Source: Actinomadura litoris (GTDB lineage: Bacteria; Actinomycetota; Actinomycetes; Streptosporangiales; Streptosporangiaceae). Taken from it: a DNA stretch of 64,000 bases. The notes beneath the pieces were generated by a model. It had not been told where the DNA came from and did not search any database. It saw nothing but the letters and a program-made list of their open reading frames with translations. This document shows, one piece after another, positions 24,268 to 31,960 of this stretch; within the stretch, counting starts at the first letter, position 1; the number at the start of each line of letters is the position of its first letter. Made by a program: the position numbers and the translations under genes. The stretch is from NCBI RefSeq assembly GCF_009733595.1, contig NZ_WOFH01000015.1, forward strand, positions 1 through 64,000, in the 5' to 3' direction.

Positions 24268-25262
24268 GCGCCGCGCCGATCCGGTGGGGGATCGTGGGCA
24301 CCGGGAACATCGCCCACCGGTTCACCGAGGACCTCCTGCGGCTGCCCGACCACGCGGTCGCGGCGGTCGGCTCCCGCTCCCCCGCCACCGCCGCGGCCTT
24401 CGCCCGGCGCCACGGCCTGCCGCGCCACCACGGCTCCTACGCCGACCTGGCCGCCGATGACGAGGTGGACGTGGTCTACATCGCCACGCCGCACAACGTG
24501 CACCACTCCGCCGCCCGGACCTGCCTGGAGGCCGGGCGGGCCGTCCTGGTGGAGAAGCCCTTCACCACGACCGCCGCCGAGGCCGACGACCTGATCGCGC
24601 TGGCCCGCGCGCGAGGCCGGTTCGCGATGGAGGCGATGTGGACCCGGTTCAACCCCGTCATGGCCCGGCTGCGGCGGCTGGTGGGCGACGGCGCGATCGG
24701 CCGGGTCCAAGCGGTCTACGCCGACTTCAGCATCGACGTCCCCTACGATCCGCGGCACCGGGTCTGGTCGGCGGAGCTGGCCGGCGGCGCCCTGCTGGAC
24801 CTGGGCGTGTACCCCGTGTCGTTCGCCTGGATGCTGCTGGGCCCGCCCGACCAGGCGCGCGCCGTCTCCGTCCCCGCGCCGACCGGCGTGGACGCCAACA
24901 CCGCGATCGTGTTCGGCTACTCCTCCGGGGCGGTGGCCATGCTGCACTGCGGCCTGCGGGCCGAGTCGCCCCAGACGGCGACGGTGATCGGCACCACCGG
25001 CCGCATCCACGTCGCGGCGCCGTTCTGGCGCCCCGACGGCCTGACCCTGATGCGCGACGGCGCGCCGCCGGAGACCTTCGGCGTCACGCTGGACGGCCAC
25101 GGCTACACCTACCAGGCCGCGGAGGTCGCCGCCTGCCTGCGCGCCGGACGCCTGGAATCGGCCCTCGTGCCCCTCGACGAGACCCGCGACATCCTGGGCG
25201 TCCTCGACGAACTGCGCCGGTCGCCGGAACACGCCTGGGCGCCGAGATCGGCGGACCGCTAG
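24264..25262 (+). CDS. Gfo/Idh/MocA-family oxidoreductase
   Basis: The 332-residue NAD(P)-dependent dehydrogenase shows an N-terminal Rossmann motif (WGIVGTGNIAHRF), the family EKPFTTT motif with its catalytic Lys (about residue 97), and a C-terminal alpha/beta domain with GGALLDLGVYPVSFAWMLLG. Family members act on sugars, inositols and related polyols. Its GTG start lies inside the nitrilase stop (GTGA), so the two are translationally coupled. The odd pairing of an amide-cleaving enzyme and a polyol dehydrogenase hints at an amino-sugar or amide-linked substrate. Confidence 0.88.
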   Translation: MSAAPIRWGIVGTGNIAHRFTEDLLRLPDHAVAAVGSRSPATAAAFARRHGLPRHHGSYADLAADDEVDVVYIATPHNVHHSAARTCLEAGRAVLVEKPFTTTAAEADDLIALARARGRFAMEAMWTRFNPVMARLRRLVGDGAIGRVQAVYADFSIDVPYDPRHRVWSAELAGGALLDLGVYPVSFAWMLLGPPDQARAVSVPAPTGVDANTAIVFGYSSGAVAMLHCGLRAESPQTATVIGTTGRIHVAAPFWRPDGLTLMRDGAPPETFGVTLDGHGYTYQAAEVAACLRAGRLESALVPLDETRDILGVLDELRRSPEHAWAPRSADR

Positions 25263-25329
25263 GGAAAATTGCTCCCGCACGATGAGAAGCTTGGCCCAAT
25301 GTTCTACTTGCCCTGCATAGGGTGCGGAG

Positions 25330-25974
25330 ATGCGAAAGTACGTCATCATCGGCGCCCAGGGCAGCGGCAAGGGGACCCAGTCCCTGCTGCTCGCGCGGGA
25401 CCTGGACCTGGTGCACATCAGCGTCGGCGACATCTTCCGCTGGCACGTCAAGAACCACACCAAGCTCGGCGCGCAGGTGCGGCGCACGATGGCGGCCGGG
25501 GAGCTGGTCGGGGACGACCTCGTGGAGGGCGTCGTCCGGGACCGGCTCGACCAGCACGACTGGAACTGCGGGTTCATCATCGACGGGTTCCCGCGCAGCC
25601 GCCGGCAGACGGAGTTCTTCCTGGAGGGCTACGACATCGACGGGGTGATCCACCTGGACCTGCCGGACGCGGAGGTGCGCCGCCGCGTGCTGGCCCGCCG
25701 GCTGTGCTCCCGGTGCGGGATGGACTACAACCTGATCGCCGACCGGCCCACGCAGGAGGGCCGCTGCGACGTGTGCGGCGGCGACCTCGTGGCCCGCGAG
25801 GACGACACCGAGGAGGCGGTCGCGGAGCGGCTGCGGACCTACCGCGAGAAGACCGACCCGATCCTGGAGCTGTTCGGCCGCAAGGAGTACGTGGTGACGG
25901 TGGACGCGACGCCCGACATCGCGACCGTGCAGCGGACGATCCGGGAGCGGCTCGGGCTGCCCGCGCCGAAATGA
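25330..25974 (+). CDS. adk: Adenylate kinase (zinc-LID type)
   Basis: This 214-residue kinase interconverts ATP + AMP and 2 ADP. The P-loop is GAQGSGKGTQ, the AMP-binding DGFPRSRRQTE follows, and the LID contains a four-Cys zinc site (CSRCGMDYN...CDVCGG, about 127-156). The main adk gene of actinomycetes normally lies by secY in the ribosomal protein cluster, so this copy, heading an operon with a PLP enzyme, is probably a second, specialised one. The ATG at 25330 follows GTGCGGAG. Its stop overlaps the next start as ATGA. Confidence 0.92.
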   Translation: MRKYVIIGAQGSGKGTQSLLLARDLDLVHISVGDIFRWHVKNHTKLGAQVRRTMAAGELVGDDLVEGVVRDRLDQHDWNCGFIIDGFPRSRRQTEFFLEGYDIDGVIHLDLPDAEVRRRVLARRLCSRCGMDYNLIADRPTQEGRCDVCGGDLVAREDDTEEAVAERLRTYREKTDPILELFGRKEYVVTVDATPDIATVQRTIRERLGLPAPK

Positions 25975-26903
25975 CCCCGCCCGGGGCCGCGCCCTCGCCG
26001 GTGGTGGAACTGGAGGACGACCGGATCGCCGCGCACGGGGTGCGGCTGTTCCTGAAACGGGACGACCTCGTCCACCCGGATCTGCCTGGCAACAAATGGC
26101 GCAAGCTGCGCCACAACATCGCGCCCGCCAGGGAGCGGGGGACGCTGCTCACCTTCGGCGGGGCCTACTCCAACCACATCCGGGCCGCGGCGGCAGCCGG
26201 GCGGCTCTACGGGTTCGCCACGATCGGGGTGATCCGGGGCGAGGAGCACCTGCCGTTGAACGACTCCCTCGCCCACGCGCAGGGGATGGGCATGCGCCTG
26301 GACTACCTGGACCGCGCCGCCTACCGCCGCAAGCACGAACCCGACGTGGTGGCGATGCTGCGCGAGCGGTGGGGCGACTTCTACCTGCTGCCGGAGGGCG
26401 GGAGCAACGCGCGCGCCGTGCGGGGGTGCGCGGAGCTGGGCGCCGAGCTGCGCGGCTTCGACGTGGTGTGCTGCCCCTGCGGGACGGGCGGCACGCTGGC
26501 GGGGCTCGCGGCGGGCCTGGCGCCGGGGCAGCGCGCGCTGGGGTTCGCGGTGCTGCGGGGCGGCTTCATGGACGGCGAGGTCGAGCGCCTCCAGCGCGAG
26601 GCCTACGGGACGCGGCGGGGCGCGTGGAGCGTCGAGCACGGCTTCCACTTCGGCGGCTACGCCCGCCGCACCGCCGCGCTGGACGCGTTCGCCGACGGCT
26701 TCGCCGACCGCCACGGCCTCGTCCTGGAGCGCGTCTACGTGGCGAAGATGATGGCCGGGATCTACGCCCTCGCGGCGCGCGGGAGGTTCCCTCGCGGCAC
26801 CCGCGTCGCGGCCGTCGTGACGGGGCCGGCGGGCGCGTCCGACACCGGCCTTTCCGGCCCGTCCGGGACTGTTGCGCCGGGGAAGCGGGCCTCTCTACCG
26901 TGA
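25971..26903 (+). CDS. PLP-dependent ACC deaminase/D-cysteine desulfhydrase family protein
   Basis: The 310-residue fold-type II PLP enzyme has its Schiff-base Lys in PGNKWRKLRHN (about residue 42), LTFGGAYSNHIRA for cofactor binding, a phosphate loop at CGTGGTLAG, and PEGGSNARAVRG. The family deaminates 1-aminocyclopropane-1-carboxylate or desulfhydrates D-cysteine; which one cannot be read from the sequence. The last 20 residues are low in complexity. It starts inside the adk stop codon and is followed four bases later by the SRPBCC gene. Confidence 0.87.
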   Translation: MTPPGAAPSPVVELEDDRIAAHGVRLFLKRDDLVHPDLPGNKWRKLRHNIAPARERGTLLTFGGAYSNHIRAAAAAGRLYGFATIGVIRGEEHLPLNDSLAHAQGMGMRLDYLDRAAYRRKHEPDVVAMLRERWGDFYLLPEGGSNARAVRGCAELGAELRGFDVVCCPCGTGGTLAGLAAGLAPGQRALGFAVLRGGFMDGEVERLQREAYGTRRGAWSVEHGFHFGGYARRTAALDAFADGFADRHGLVLERVYVAKMMAGIYALAARGRFPRGTRVAAVVTGPAGASDTGLSGPSGTVAPGKRASLP

Positions 26904-26907
26904 GGCC

Positions 26908-27432
26908 ATGACCGACGCGCCCCGCTACGCCGACTGTCCCGTCATCGAGGTCGACGTCCTCGTCGACGCCCCGCCCGCCGCCGTGTGGGAGCTGGTGTCC
27001 GACCCCGGTCTGCCCGCCCGGTTCAGCCAGGAGCTCAAGGGAGCCCGGTGGGTCGGCGGCGCGGGCGGCCCGGCGCCGGGCCACCGCTTCGAGGGCAGCA
27101 ACGAGCACCCGGTGATCGGCGCCTGGACGAGCCACTGCACGGTGGTGGAGTGCGAGCCGGGGCGGGTCTTCTCCTTCACCGTCGGCGATCTGGACGGCGT
27201 CCAGCCGTCCTCGGCCTGGAAGTACACGCTCACGGCGGAGGGCGCGGGCACGCGGGTGCGCCAGTCGATGCGGCTCGGCCCCGGCCGCTCCCACCTCAGC
27301 ACCGTCATCGAGGCGATGCCCGACCGCGAGGTCGAGCTGGTCGCGGGCCGCATGCGGGACCTGCGGCAGAGCATGTCCGACAACCTCAGCGGCGTGAAGG
27401 CGCTGGCGGAGGCCGGGGCGGCCCGCGCCTGA
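26908..27432 (+). CDS. SRPBCC (START/polyketide-cyclase-like) family protein
   Basis: The 174-residue protein has a START-like fold pattern: VIEVDVLVDAPPAAVWELVSDPGLPARFSQELKGARWVGG, read in parts, then HRFEGSNEHPVIGAWTSHCTVVECEPGRVFSFTV. These proteins hold hydrophobic ligands in a deep cavity or catalyse cyclisations. The ATG at 26908 has GTGAGG upstream and sits four bases after the PLP enzyme stop, so it is the third gene of the adk operon. Confidence 0.82.
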   Translation: MTDAPRYADCPVIEVDVLVDAPPAAVWELVSDPGLPARFSQELKGARWVGGAGGPAPGHRFEGSNEHPVIGAWTSHCTVVECEPGRVFSFTVGDLDGVQPSSAWKYTLTAEGAGTRVRQSMRLGPGRSHLSTVIEAMPDREVELVAGRMRDLRQSMSDNLSGVKALAEAGAARA

Positions 27433-27450
27433 GCCCCGGCGGGACTCCCG

Positions 27451-27849
27451 CTAGGCCATCGCCTCCTCGAACGCGCGGTGCTGGGTGTAGTCGCGCGACT
27501 CCACGATGCGCCCGTCGCGGACGCGCAGCACGAAGACGTTCGGGACCACGAACCCGCGCCCGGTCTCGGTGTTGCGGCCCGCGTACTCGAACTCGGCGAC
27601 GATCACCTCGGGGTCGGCCGTCTGGTGGACCACGAGGTTGCGCGTCGTCATCTCCAGCGGCAGGCGCTCCAGCCGGGCGTAGTGCTCGCGCAGCGCCGCG
27701 CGGCCCTCGATCCGGGCGGCGGGCTCGGCGAGGGGGTGCACGACCACCGCGTCCTCGGCGTACAGCCTCGGCAGCCCCTCGTGCCTGCCTGCGGTCACCC
27801 CGTCGAGGAGCCGCAGGAGGACGGCGCGGGGGCTGGCGAACTCGGACAT
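27451..27849 (-). CDS. NTF2-like/SnoaL-like protein
   Basis: The 132-residue protein folds as an NTF2-like cone: AVLLRLLDGVTAGRHEGLPRLYAEDAVVVHPL, read in parts, and FVLRVRDGRIVESRDYTQHRAFEEAM. Members are small hydrolases, isomerases or ligand binders. It is divergent from a TetR gene and has a near-consensus sigma-70 promoter, probably repressed by that TetR protein. The ATG at 27849 follows AGGGAAGAG. Confidence 0.8.
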   Translation of the reverse strand: MSEFASPRAVLLRLLDGVTAGRHEGLPRLYAEDAVVVHPLAEPAARIEGRAALREHYARLERLPLEMTTRNLVVHQTADPEVIVAEFEYAGRNTETGRGFVVPNVFVLRVRDGRIVESRDYTQHRAFEEAMA

Positions 27850-27860
27850 GGCTTCTCTTC

Positions 27861-27888
27861 CCTACAATCGGAGGTCCTGCTGCGTAGG
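27861..27888. promoter_or_regulatory. Candidate TetR operator
   Basis: CCTAC (27861-27865) and GTAGG (27884-27888) form an inverted repeat around 18 bases, just downstream of and reaching the -10 of the leftward promoter, where a repressor would cover the transcription start. The flanking genes are a TetR regulator and its presumed target. Confidence 0.45.
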
Positions 27889-27918
27889 AAAATATGGAGC
27901 CACGACTCCGCTTGTCAA
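27889..27918 (-). promoter_or_regulatory. Near-consensus sigma-70 promoter for the NTF2-like gene
   Basis: Read leftward, TTGACA (27918-27913, perfect -35) is followed after 18 bases by TATTTT (27894-27889). Such a good vegetative promoter is rare in DNA this GC-rich. It would start transcription about 30 nt before the NTF2-like gene. Confidence 0.7.
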
Positions 27919-27931
27919 TCGGAAGGCGACG

Positions 27932-28594
27932 ATGACCCCTGCCGCACCCGGCGCCGCGTCCGGCGCCGTGCCAGGAGCCACATCGAGTTCCGCGACCGGC
28001 CGGCCGCTGCGCGCCGACGCCCTGCGCAACCGCGCCAAGGTGCTCGCGGCGGCGGAGGCGGTGTTCGCCGCGCGGGGCACCTCGGCGTCCACCGAGGAGG
28101 TCGCGCGGGAGGCGGGCGTCGGCATCGGGACGGTGTTCCGGCACTTCCCGACCAAGGAGTCGCTGCTGGAGGCGGTGCTCGCGGCCCTGCTGGAGCGCCT
28201 CGCCGACGACGCGCGCGGCCTGCTGGCGGCCGACGACCCGGGCGCGGCGTTCTTCGGCTTCTTCACGCGGGTGGTCGGGCAGGCGGCGGCCGAGCGCGCG
28301 GTGGCGGAGGCGGTCGCGGAGGCGGGCCTCGACGGCGCGGGCGGCCGGGCGCGGCCCGCGCTGCGCTCGGCGGTCGGGGCGCTGCTCGCGCGGGCGCAGG
28401 AGGCGGGCGCCGTCCGCGCCGACGTGGGCCCCGCGCAGGTGATGGCGCTGCTGGCGGGCCTGTCGTACGCCGCCGCGCGCGTGGGCGCTGGCGAGGACGT
28501 CCTCGCGATCGCCTTCGACGGGCTGCGCCCGCCCGCGCGCCGCGAGGGGCCCGCGCCGCGCGTTCCGGCCCCGGGCGGCCCGGTCAGGCGCTGA
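27932..28594 (+). CDS. TetR-family transcriptional regulator
   Basis: The 220-residue regulator has a variable 25-residue Ala/Ser-rich lead, then the TetR helix-turn-helix (NRAKVLAAAEAVFAARG, then STEEVAREAGVGIGTVFRHFPTKESLLEAV). The C-terminal domain resembles the SbtR-type fold (LRSAVGALLARAQEAGAVRADV). The ATG at 27932 has GGAAGG upstream. It is divergent from the NTF2-like gene and its 3' end overlaps the convergent helicase gene by 11 bases. Confidence 0.87.
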   Translation: MTPAAPGAASGAVPGATSSSATGRPLRADALRNRAKVLAAAEAVFAARGTSASTEEVAREAGVGIGTVFRHFPTKESLLEAVLAALLERLADDARGLLAADDPGAAFFGFFTRVVGQAAAERAVAEAVAEAGLDGAGGRARPALRSAVGALLARAQEAGAVRADVGPAQVMALLAGLSYAAARVGAGEDVLAIAFDGLRPPARREGPAPRVPAPGGPVRR

Positions 28595-30593
28595 GCTCGG
28601 CGGGCAGGTCGCCCCGGTGCAGGACGGTCAGCGACGTCACCGCGCGGGTCAGCACGACGTACAGGCGCGCCAGGCCGCGCGGCTCGGCGGCGGCGATCGC
28701 GGCGGGCCCGGCCACGACCACGTGGTCGTACTCCAGGCCCTTGGCGAGCGTCGCGGGGATGACCAGCAGGCGCCCGGAGCCGTCGGAGTCGGCGCTGAGC
28801 ACGGTGGGCGCGAGCCCGGCCTCCTCCAGCGCGGCGGCGTGCGCGGCGGCCTCCGCGTCCGGGACGATCAGGCCGACCGACCCGGGTCGCTCCAGCGCCT
28901 CGCGCGCGGCCTCGATGGCGCCCGCGACCAGGTCCGGGACCTGGCGCACCTCCAGCGCCCCCGCCCCCAGGCGCAGCGAGCGCGGCCGCTCCAGGCCGGG
29001 CGCGACATGCGGGAGCAGCCGGGCGGCGTAGTCCAGCACGGTGCCGGGCACGCGGAACCCGAGGGTCAGCTCGGTGACCTCGCCCTCCTGCCCGAGGTGG
29101 GTCAGCACCTCCGCCCAGGAGCGCGCCGACCACGCCGTCGTGCCCTGCGCGAGGTCGCCGAGGACGGTCGCCGAGCCGGTCCCGCAGCGGCGGCCGAGCG
29201 CGCGGAGCTGCATCGCCGACAGGTCCTGCGCCTCGTCCAGGACGAGGTGGCCGATCGACGCCGTCCGCTCGGTCAGGTCGGCCAGCTCGTCGAGGAGGGC
29301 GCGGTCGGCGGCGGTCCAGCGGGCGGAGCGGTGCGAGCGGGCGGGCCTGGCCCACAGCAGCGCGGCCTGCTCGTCCTCGTCCAGGACGCCCTTGGCCGCG
29401 GCGCGCAGGAACCCGGCGTCCGACAGCAGCCGGTGGAGCACCTGCTCGGGGGTGACCTTGGGCCACACCTGGTCGAGGAGCGTCTTCACGGGCCTGCTGC
29501 GCGCGACCTGGTCCTGGACGCGGTCGTCGGGCGCCTCGCCGCGCTGCTCCATCCGCACCAGGATCTGGTGGGCGAGCCGCTGGGCGAGGGCGGCGCGCCC
29601 GCTGCCGTAGCGGGTGGTGCCGCGCAGCGCCGCCGTCAGCTCCCTGACCTCGTGGTCGGCGAGCCGGTAGCGGGAGGCGCCGCGCGTGACGACCAGCCCC
29701 TCCTCGGGCTTGCGGACGTGCGCCCACAGCGCCTTGCGCAGCACGCGCGCCATCCGCGCGTCGCCCTTCAGCGCCGACACGGCGGCCGGCTCCTCCCCCG
29801 ACGGCGCGCCGAGCAGGTCGTCGATCGTGGCCTGGTCGACGCGGACCTCGCCGAGCGCGGGCAGCACCGCCGCGATGTAGGCGAGGAACGCGCGGTTCGG
29901 TCCGACGATCAGCACGCCCGACCGCGACAGCCGCTCGCGGTGGGTGAACAGCAGGTAGGCGGCCCGGTGCAGGCCGACGGCGGTCTTGCCGGTGCCGGGT
30001 GCGCCCTGCACGCACACGGTGCGCGGCAGGTCGGCGCGAACGAGGACGTCCTGCTCGGGCTGGATCGTCGCGACGATGTCGCGCATCGGGCCGGTGCGGG
30101 GCCGCTCGATCTCGCGGGTGAGGATCTGCGAGGGGCCGGACCCGCCCCGGTCGCCCCGGTCGAGCGGCTCGTCCTCGAACGCGGTCAGCTCGCCGCCCTC
30201 GAACCCGAACCGGCGCCGCAGCCGCCAGCCCATCGGGTCGGAGGGGCCGGCCTGGTAGAACGCCCGCGACACCGGGGCCCGCCAGTCCAGGACGAGGGGC
30301 CGCCCCTCGGGCCCGTCGTGGACGTGCCGCCGCCCGACGTACATGACGGCCGGCAGATCCGGCGGGCCGTCCTCGTCGCGGTCCATCCGGCCGAAGAACA
30401 GCGGGGTGTCGGGATGGTCGGCGAGCGCGGCGACCCGCTGGTCGAGCAGGGACTCCAGGAACTGCTTGGACACCCAGTCGGCCGCGACGTCGGCGGAGAG
30501 TCCCTGAGCGTGCTCGCGCATCCGGCGCAGCGCGGCGCGGGACTCGGCGAGATGCGCCCGTTCGGCTGCGAGGGTCGACGGTTCGGCGGGCAT
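28584..30593 (-). CDS. HelD/HelR-type RNA-polymerase-associated DNA helicase
   Basis: The 669-residue superfamily 1 ATPase has a charged N-terminal coiled-coil (AAERAHLAESRAALRRMRE), an inserted early segment with PLVLDWRAPVSRAFYQA, Walker A GAPGTGKTA (about residue 197), Walker B LVLDEAQDLS, and a C-terminal ATPase half with ARLYVVLTRA. The WRAPVSR segment and overall order match the HelD class that removes RNA polymerase from DNA; the actinobacterial HelR branch protects the enzyme from rifamycins. I looked for a rifamycin-associated element upstream and did not see one. The ATG at 30593 has GGAGGTC upstream. Confidence 0.85.
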   Translation of the reverse strand: MPAEPSTLAAERAHLAESRAALRRMREHAQGLSADVAADWVSKQFLESLLDQRVAALADHPDTPLFFGRMDRDEDGPPDLPAVMYVGRRHVHDGPEGRPLVLDWRAPVSRAFYQAGPSDPMGWRLRRRFGFEGGELTAFEDEPLDRGDRGGSGPSQILTREIERPRTGPMRDIVATIQPEQDVLVRADLPRTVCVQGAPGTGKTAVGLHRAAYLLFTHRERLSRSGVLIVGPNRAFLAYIAAVLPALGEVRVDQATIDDLLGAPSGEEPAAVSALKGDARMARVLRKALWAHVRKPEEGLVVTRGASRYRLADHEVRELTAALRGTTRYGSGRAALAQRLAHQILVRMEQRGEAPDDRVQDQVARSRPVKTLLDQVWPKVTPEQVLHRLLSDAGFLRAAAKGVLDEDEQAALLWARPARSHRSARWTAADRALLDELADLTERTASIGHLVLDEAQDLSAMQLRALGRRCGTGSATVLGDLAQGTTAWSARSWAEVLTHLGQEGEVTELTLGFRVPGTVLDYAARLLPHVAPGLERPRSLRLGAGALEVRQVPDLVAGAIEAAREALERPGSVGLIVPDAEAAAHAAALEEAGLAPTVLSADSDGSGRLLVIPATLAKGLEYDHVVVAGPAAIAAAEPRGLARLYVVLTRAVTSLTVLHRGDLPAELSA

Positions 30594-30621
30594 GCGCGCG
30601 GACCTCCTGAGACGAGGGGGA

Positions 30622-30638
30622 CGTGGGCGAAACCCACG
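30622..30638. terminator. Hairpin after the M1 aminopeptidase gene
   Basis: CGTGGG-CGAAA-CCCACG forms a six-pair stem 12 nt beyond the aminopeptidase stop in the direction of transcription, between it and the helicase. No U-rich tract follows. It may be a weak terminator or an mRNA 3' end structure. Confidence 0.4.
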
Positions 30639-30649
30639 ACCTTACCGAC

Positions 30650-31927
30650 TCAGGGCAGCGGCGGCAGCTCCTTTTCCCGCAGCCAGGCGGTGAAGAACGC
30701 CTCCAGGGAGCGCCCGGCATGGCGGTCGGCGAGCGCGGTGAAGGCGTCGGTGGTCACCGTCCCGTGCCGGTTCTCCGAGGTCCACTCGCGCAGCGCGCCG
30801 AAGAACGCCTCGTCGCCCATGACGCCGCGGAGGGCATGCAGGGCGAGGGCGCCGCGCTTGTAGACGCGGTCGTCGAACATGTCCCCGGGGCCGGGATCGG
30901 CCAGCACGAGGTCCTGCGGCTGCCCGGCCAGGCGGTGGTGCCAGCGGCGGGCGTGCGCGGCGGCGGGCTCGCCGCCCGACTCCTCCGACCACAGCCACTC
31001 GGCGTGGGTGGCGAACCCCTCGTGCAGCCAGATGTCGCTCCAGGACCCGACCGTGAGGCTGTTGCCGAACCACTGGTGGGCCAGCTCGTGCGCGACGAGC
31101 CGCTCCTGGCCGCGCTCCCCGTCCACGTGGTTGGTCCCGAAGATCGACATTCCCTGGGCCTCGACGGGGATCTCCAGCTCGTCGTCGGCGACCACGACCG
31201 TGTACAGGCCGAACGGGTAGGGGCCGAACAGGCGGGTGAACGCGCTGAGCATCGCGCCCTGGCGGCCGAAGTCGTGCCGGACGTCCCGCTCGGCCGACGA
31301 GGGGAAGAAGACGTGCTGCGGGACGGGACCTTCCAGTTCGAGGAACTGGTAGCGGCCGATCTGCACGCTGGCCAGGTAGGGCGCCATCGGCTCGTCCTGC
31401 TCGTACACCCAGGTGGTGTTCGCGCCGGTGCGGCGCCTGCCGGTCAGCCGCCCGTTGGCGACGACCTCGTAGGCCGACGCGGTGGTCACGGTGATCCGGT
31501 AGCGGGCCTTGTCGTCGGGGCGGTCGTTGCAGGGGAACCAGGACGGCGCGCCCGTCGGCTGCCCCGCGACGATCGAGCCGTCGGTGAGCTGCTCCCAGCC
31601 GAGCCCGCCCCACGGGCTCGGCACCGGGGAGGGGTTGCCGGTGTAGCGGACCTCGACGGTGAACTCCGCGCCGGAATCGATCGGCCGGGCCGGGGTGAGG
31701 TGCAGCTTCCCGCGCCGGTGCCGGAACCGGGCGGGCGCGCCGTCCACCAGCGCCTTGCCGACGCGGAACGTTCCGAGGTCGAGGGCGAGGCGGTCGAGCC
31801 CGCCCGCGGCGGTGGCCGACAGCCGCGCGGTGCCGGCGAGCCGGTTGGGGCCGACGCGGTAGTCCAGGCCGAGGTCGTAGCGCCCGACCTGGTAGCCGTC
31901 GTCGCCGTGGTCGGGGAAGTAGTTCAC
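30650..31927 (-). CDS. M1-family zinc aminopeptidase
   Basis: This 425-residue peptidase has the zinc motif HELAHQWFG followed 18 residues later by the third ligand Glu in WLHEGFATHAEW. The substrate-recognition loop reads VEAQGMSIFG in place of GAMEN. It is about half the length of PepN and lacks the C-terminal superhelical domain, like the short actinobacterial M1 proteins. No signal peptide is seen. It starts 33 nt after the Pls-type synthetase and is probably co-transcribed. From memory, the epsilon-poly-lysine-degrading enzyme of poly-lysine producers is a zinc aminopeptidase of this general kind, so a role in polymer turnover or self-protection is plausible. Confidence 0.87.
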   Translation of the reverse strand: MNYFPDHGDDGYQVGRYDLGLDYRVGPNRLAGTARLSATAAGGLDRLALDLGTFRVGKALVDGAPARFRHRRGKLHLTPARPIDSGAEFTVEVRYTGNPSPVPSPWGGLGWEQLTDGSIVAGQPTGAPSWFPCNDRPDDKARYRITVTTASAYEVVANGRLTGRRRTGANTTWVYEQDEPMAPYLASVQIGRYQFLELEGPVPQHVFFPSSAERDVRHDFGRQGAMLSAFTRLFGPYPFGLYTVVVADDELEIPVEAQGMSIFGTNHVDGERGQERLVAHELAHQWFGNSLTVGSWSDIWLHEGFATHAEWLWSEESGGEPAAAHARRWHHRLAGQPQDLVLADPGPGDMFDDRVYKRGALALHALRGVMGDEAFFGALREWTSENRHGTVTTDAFTALADRHAGRSLEAFFTAWLREKELPPLP

Positions 31928-31960
31928 TGGGCGGTCGGGTCCTCCGGGTCGGTCGCGGCC

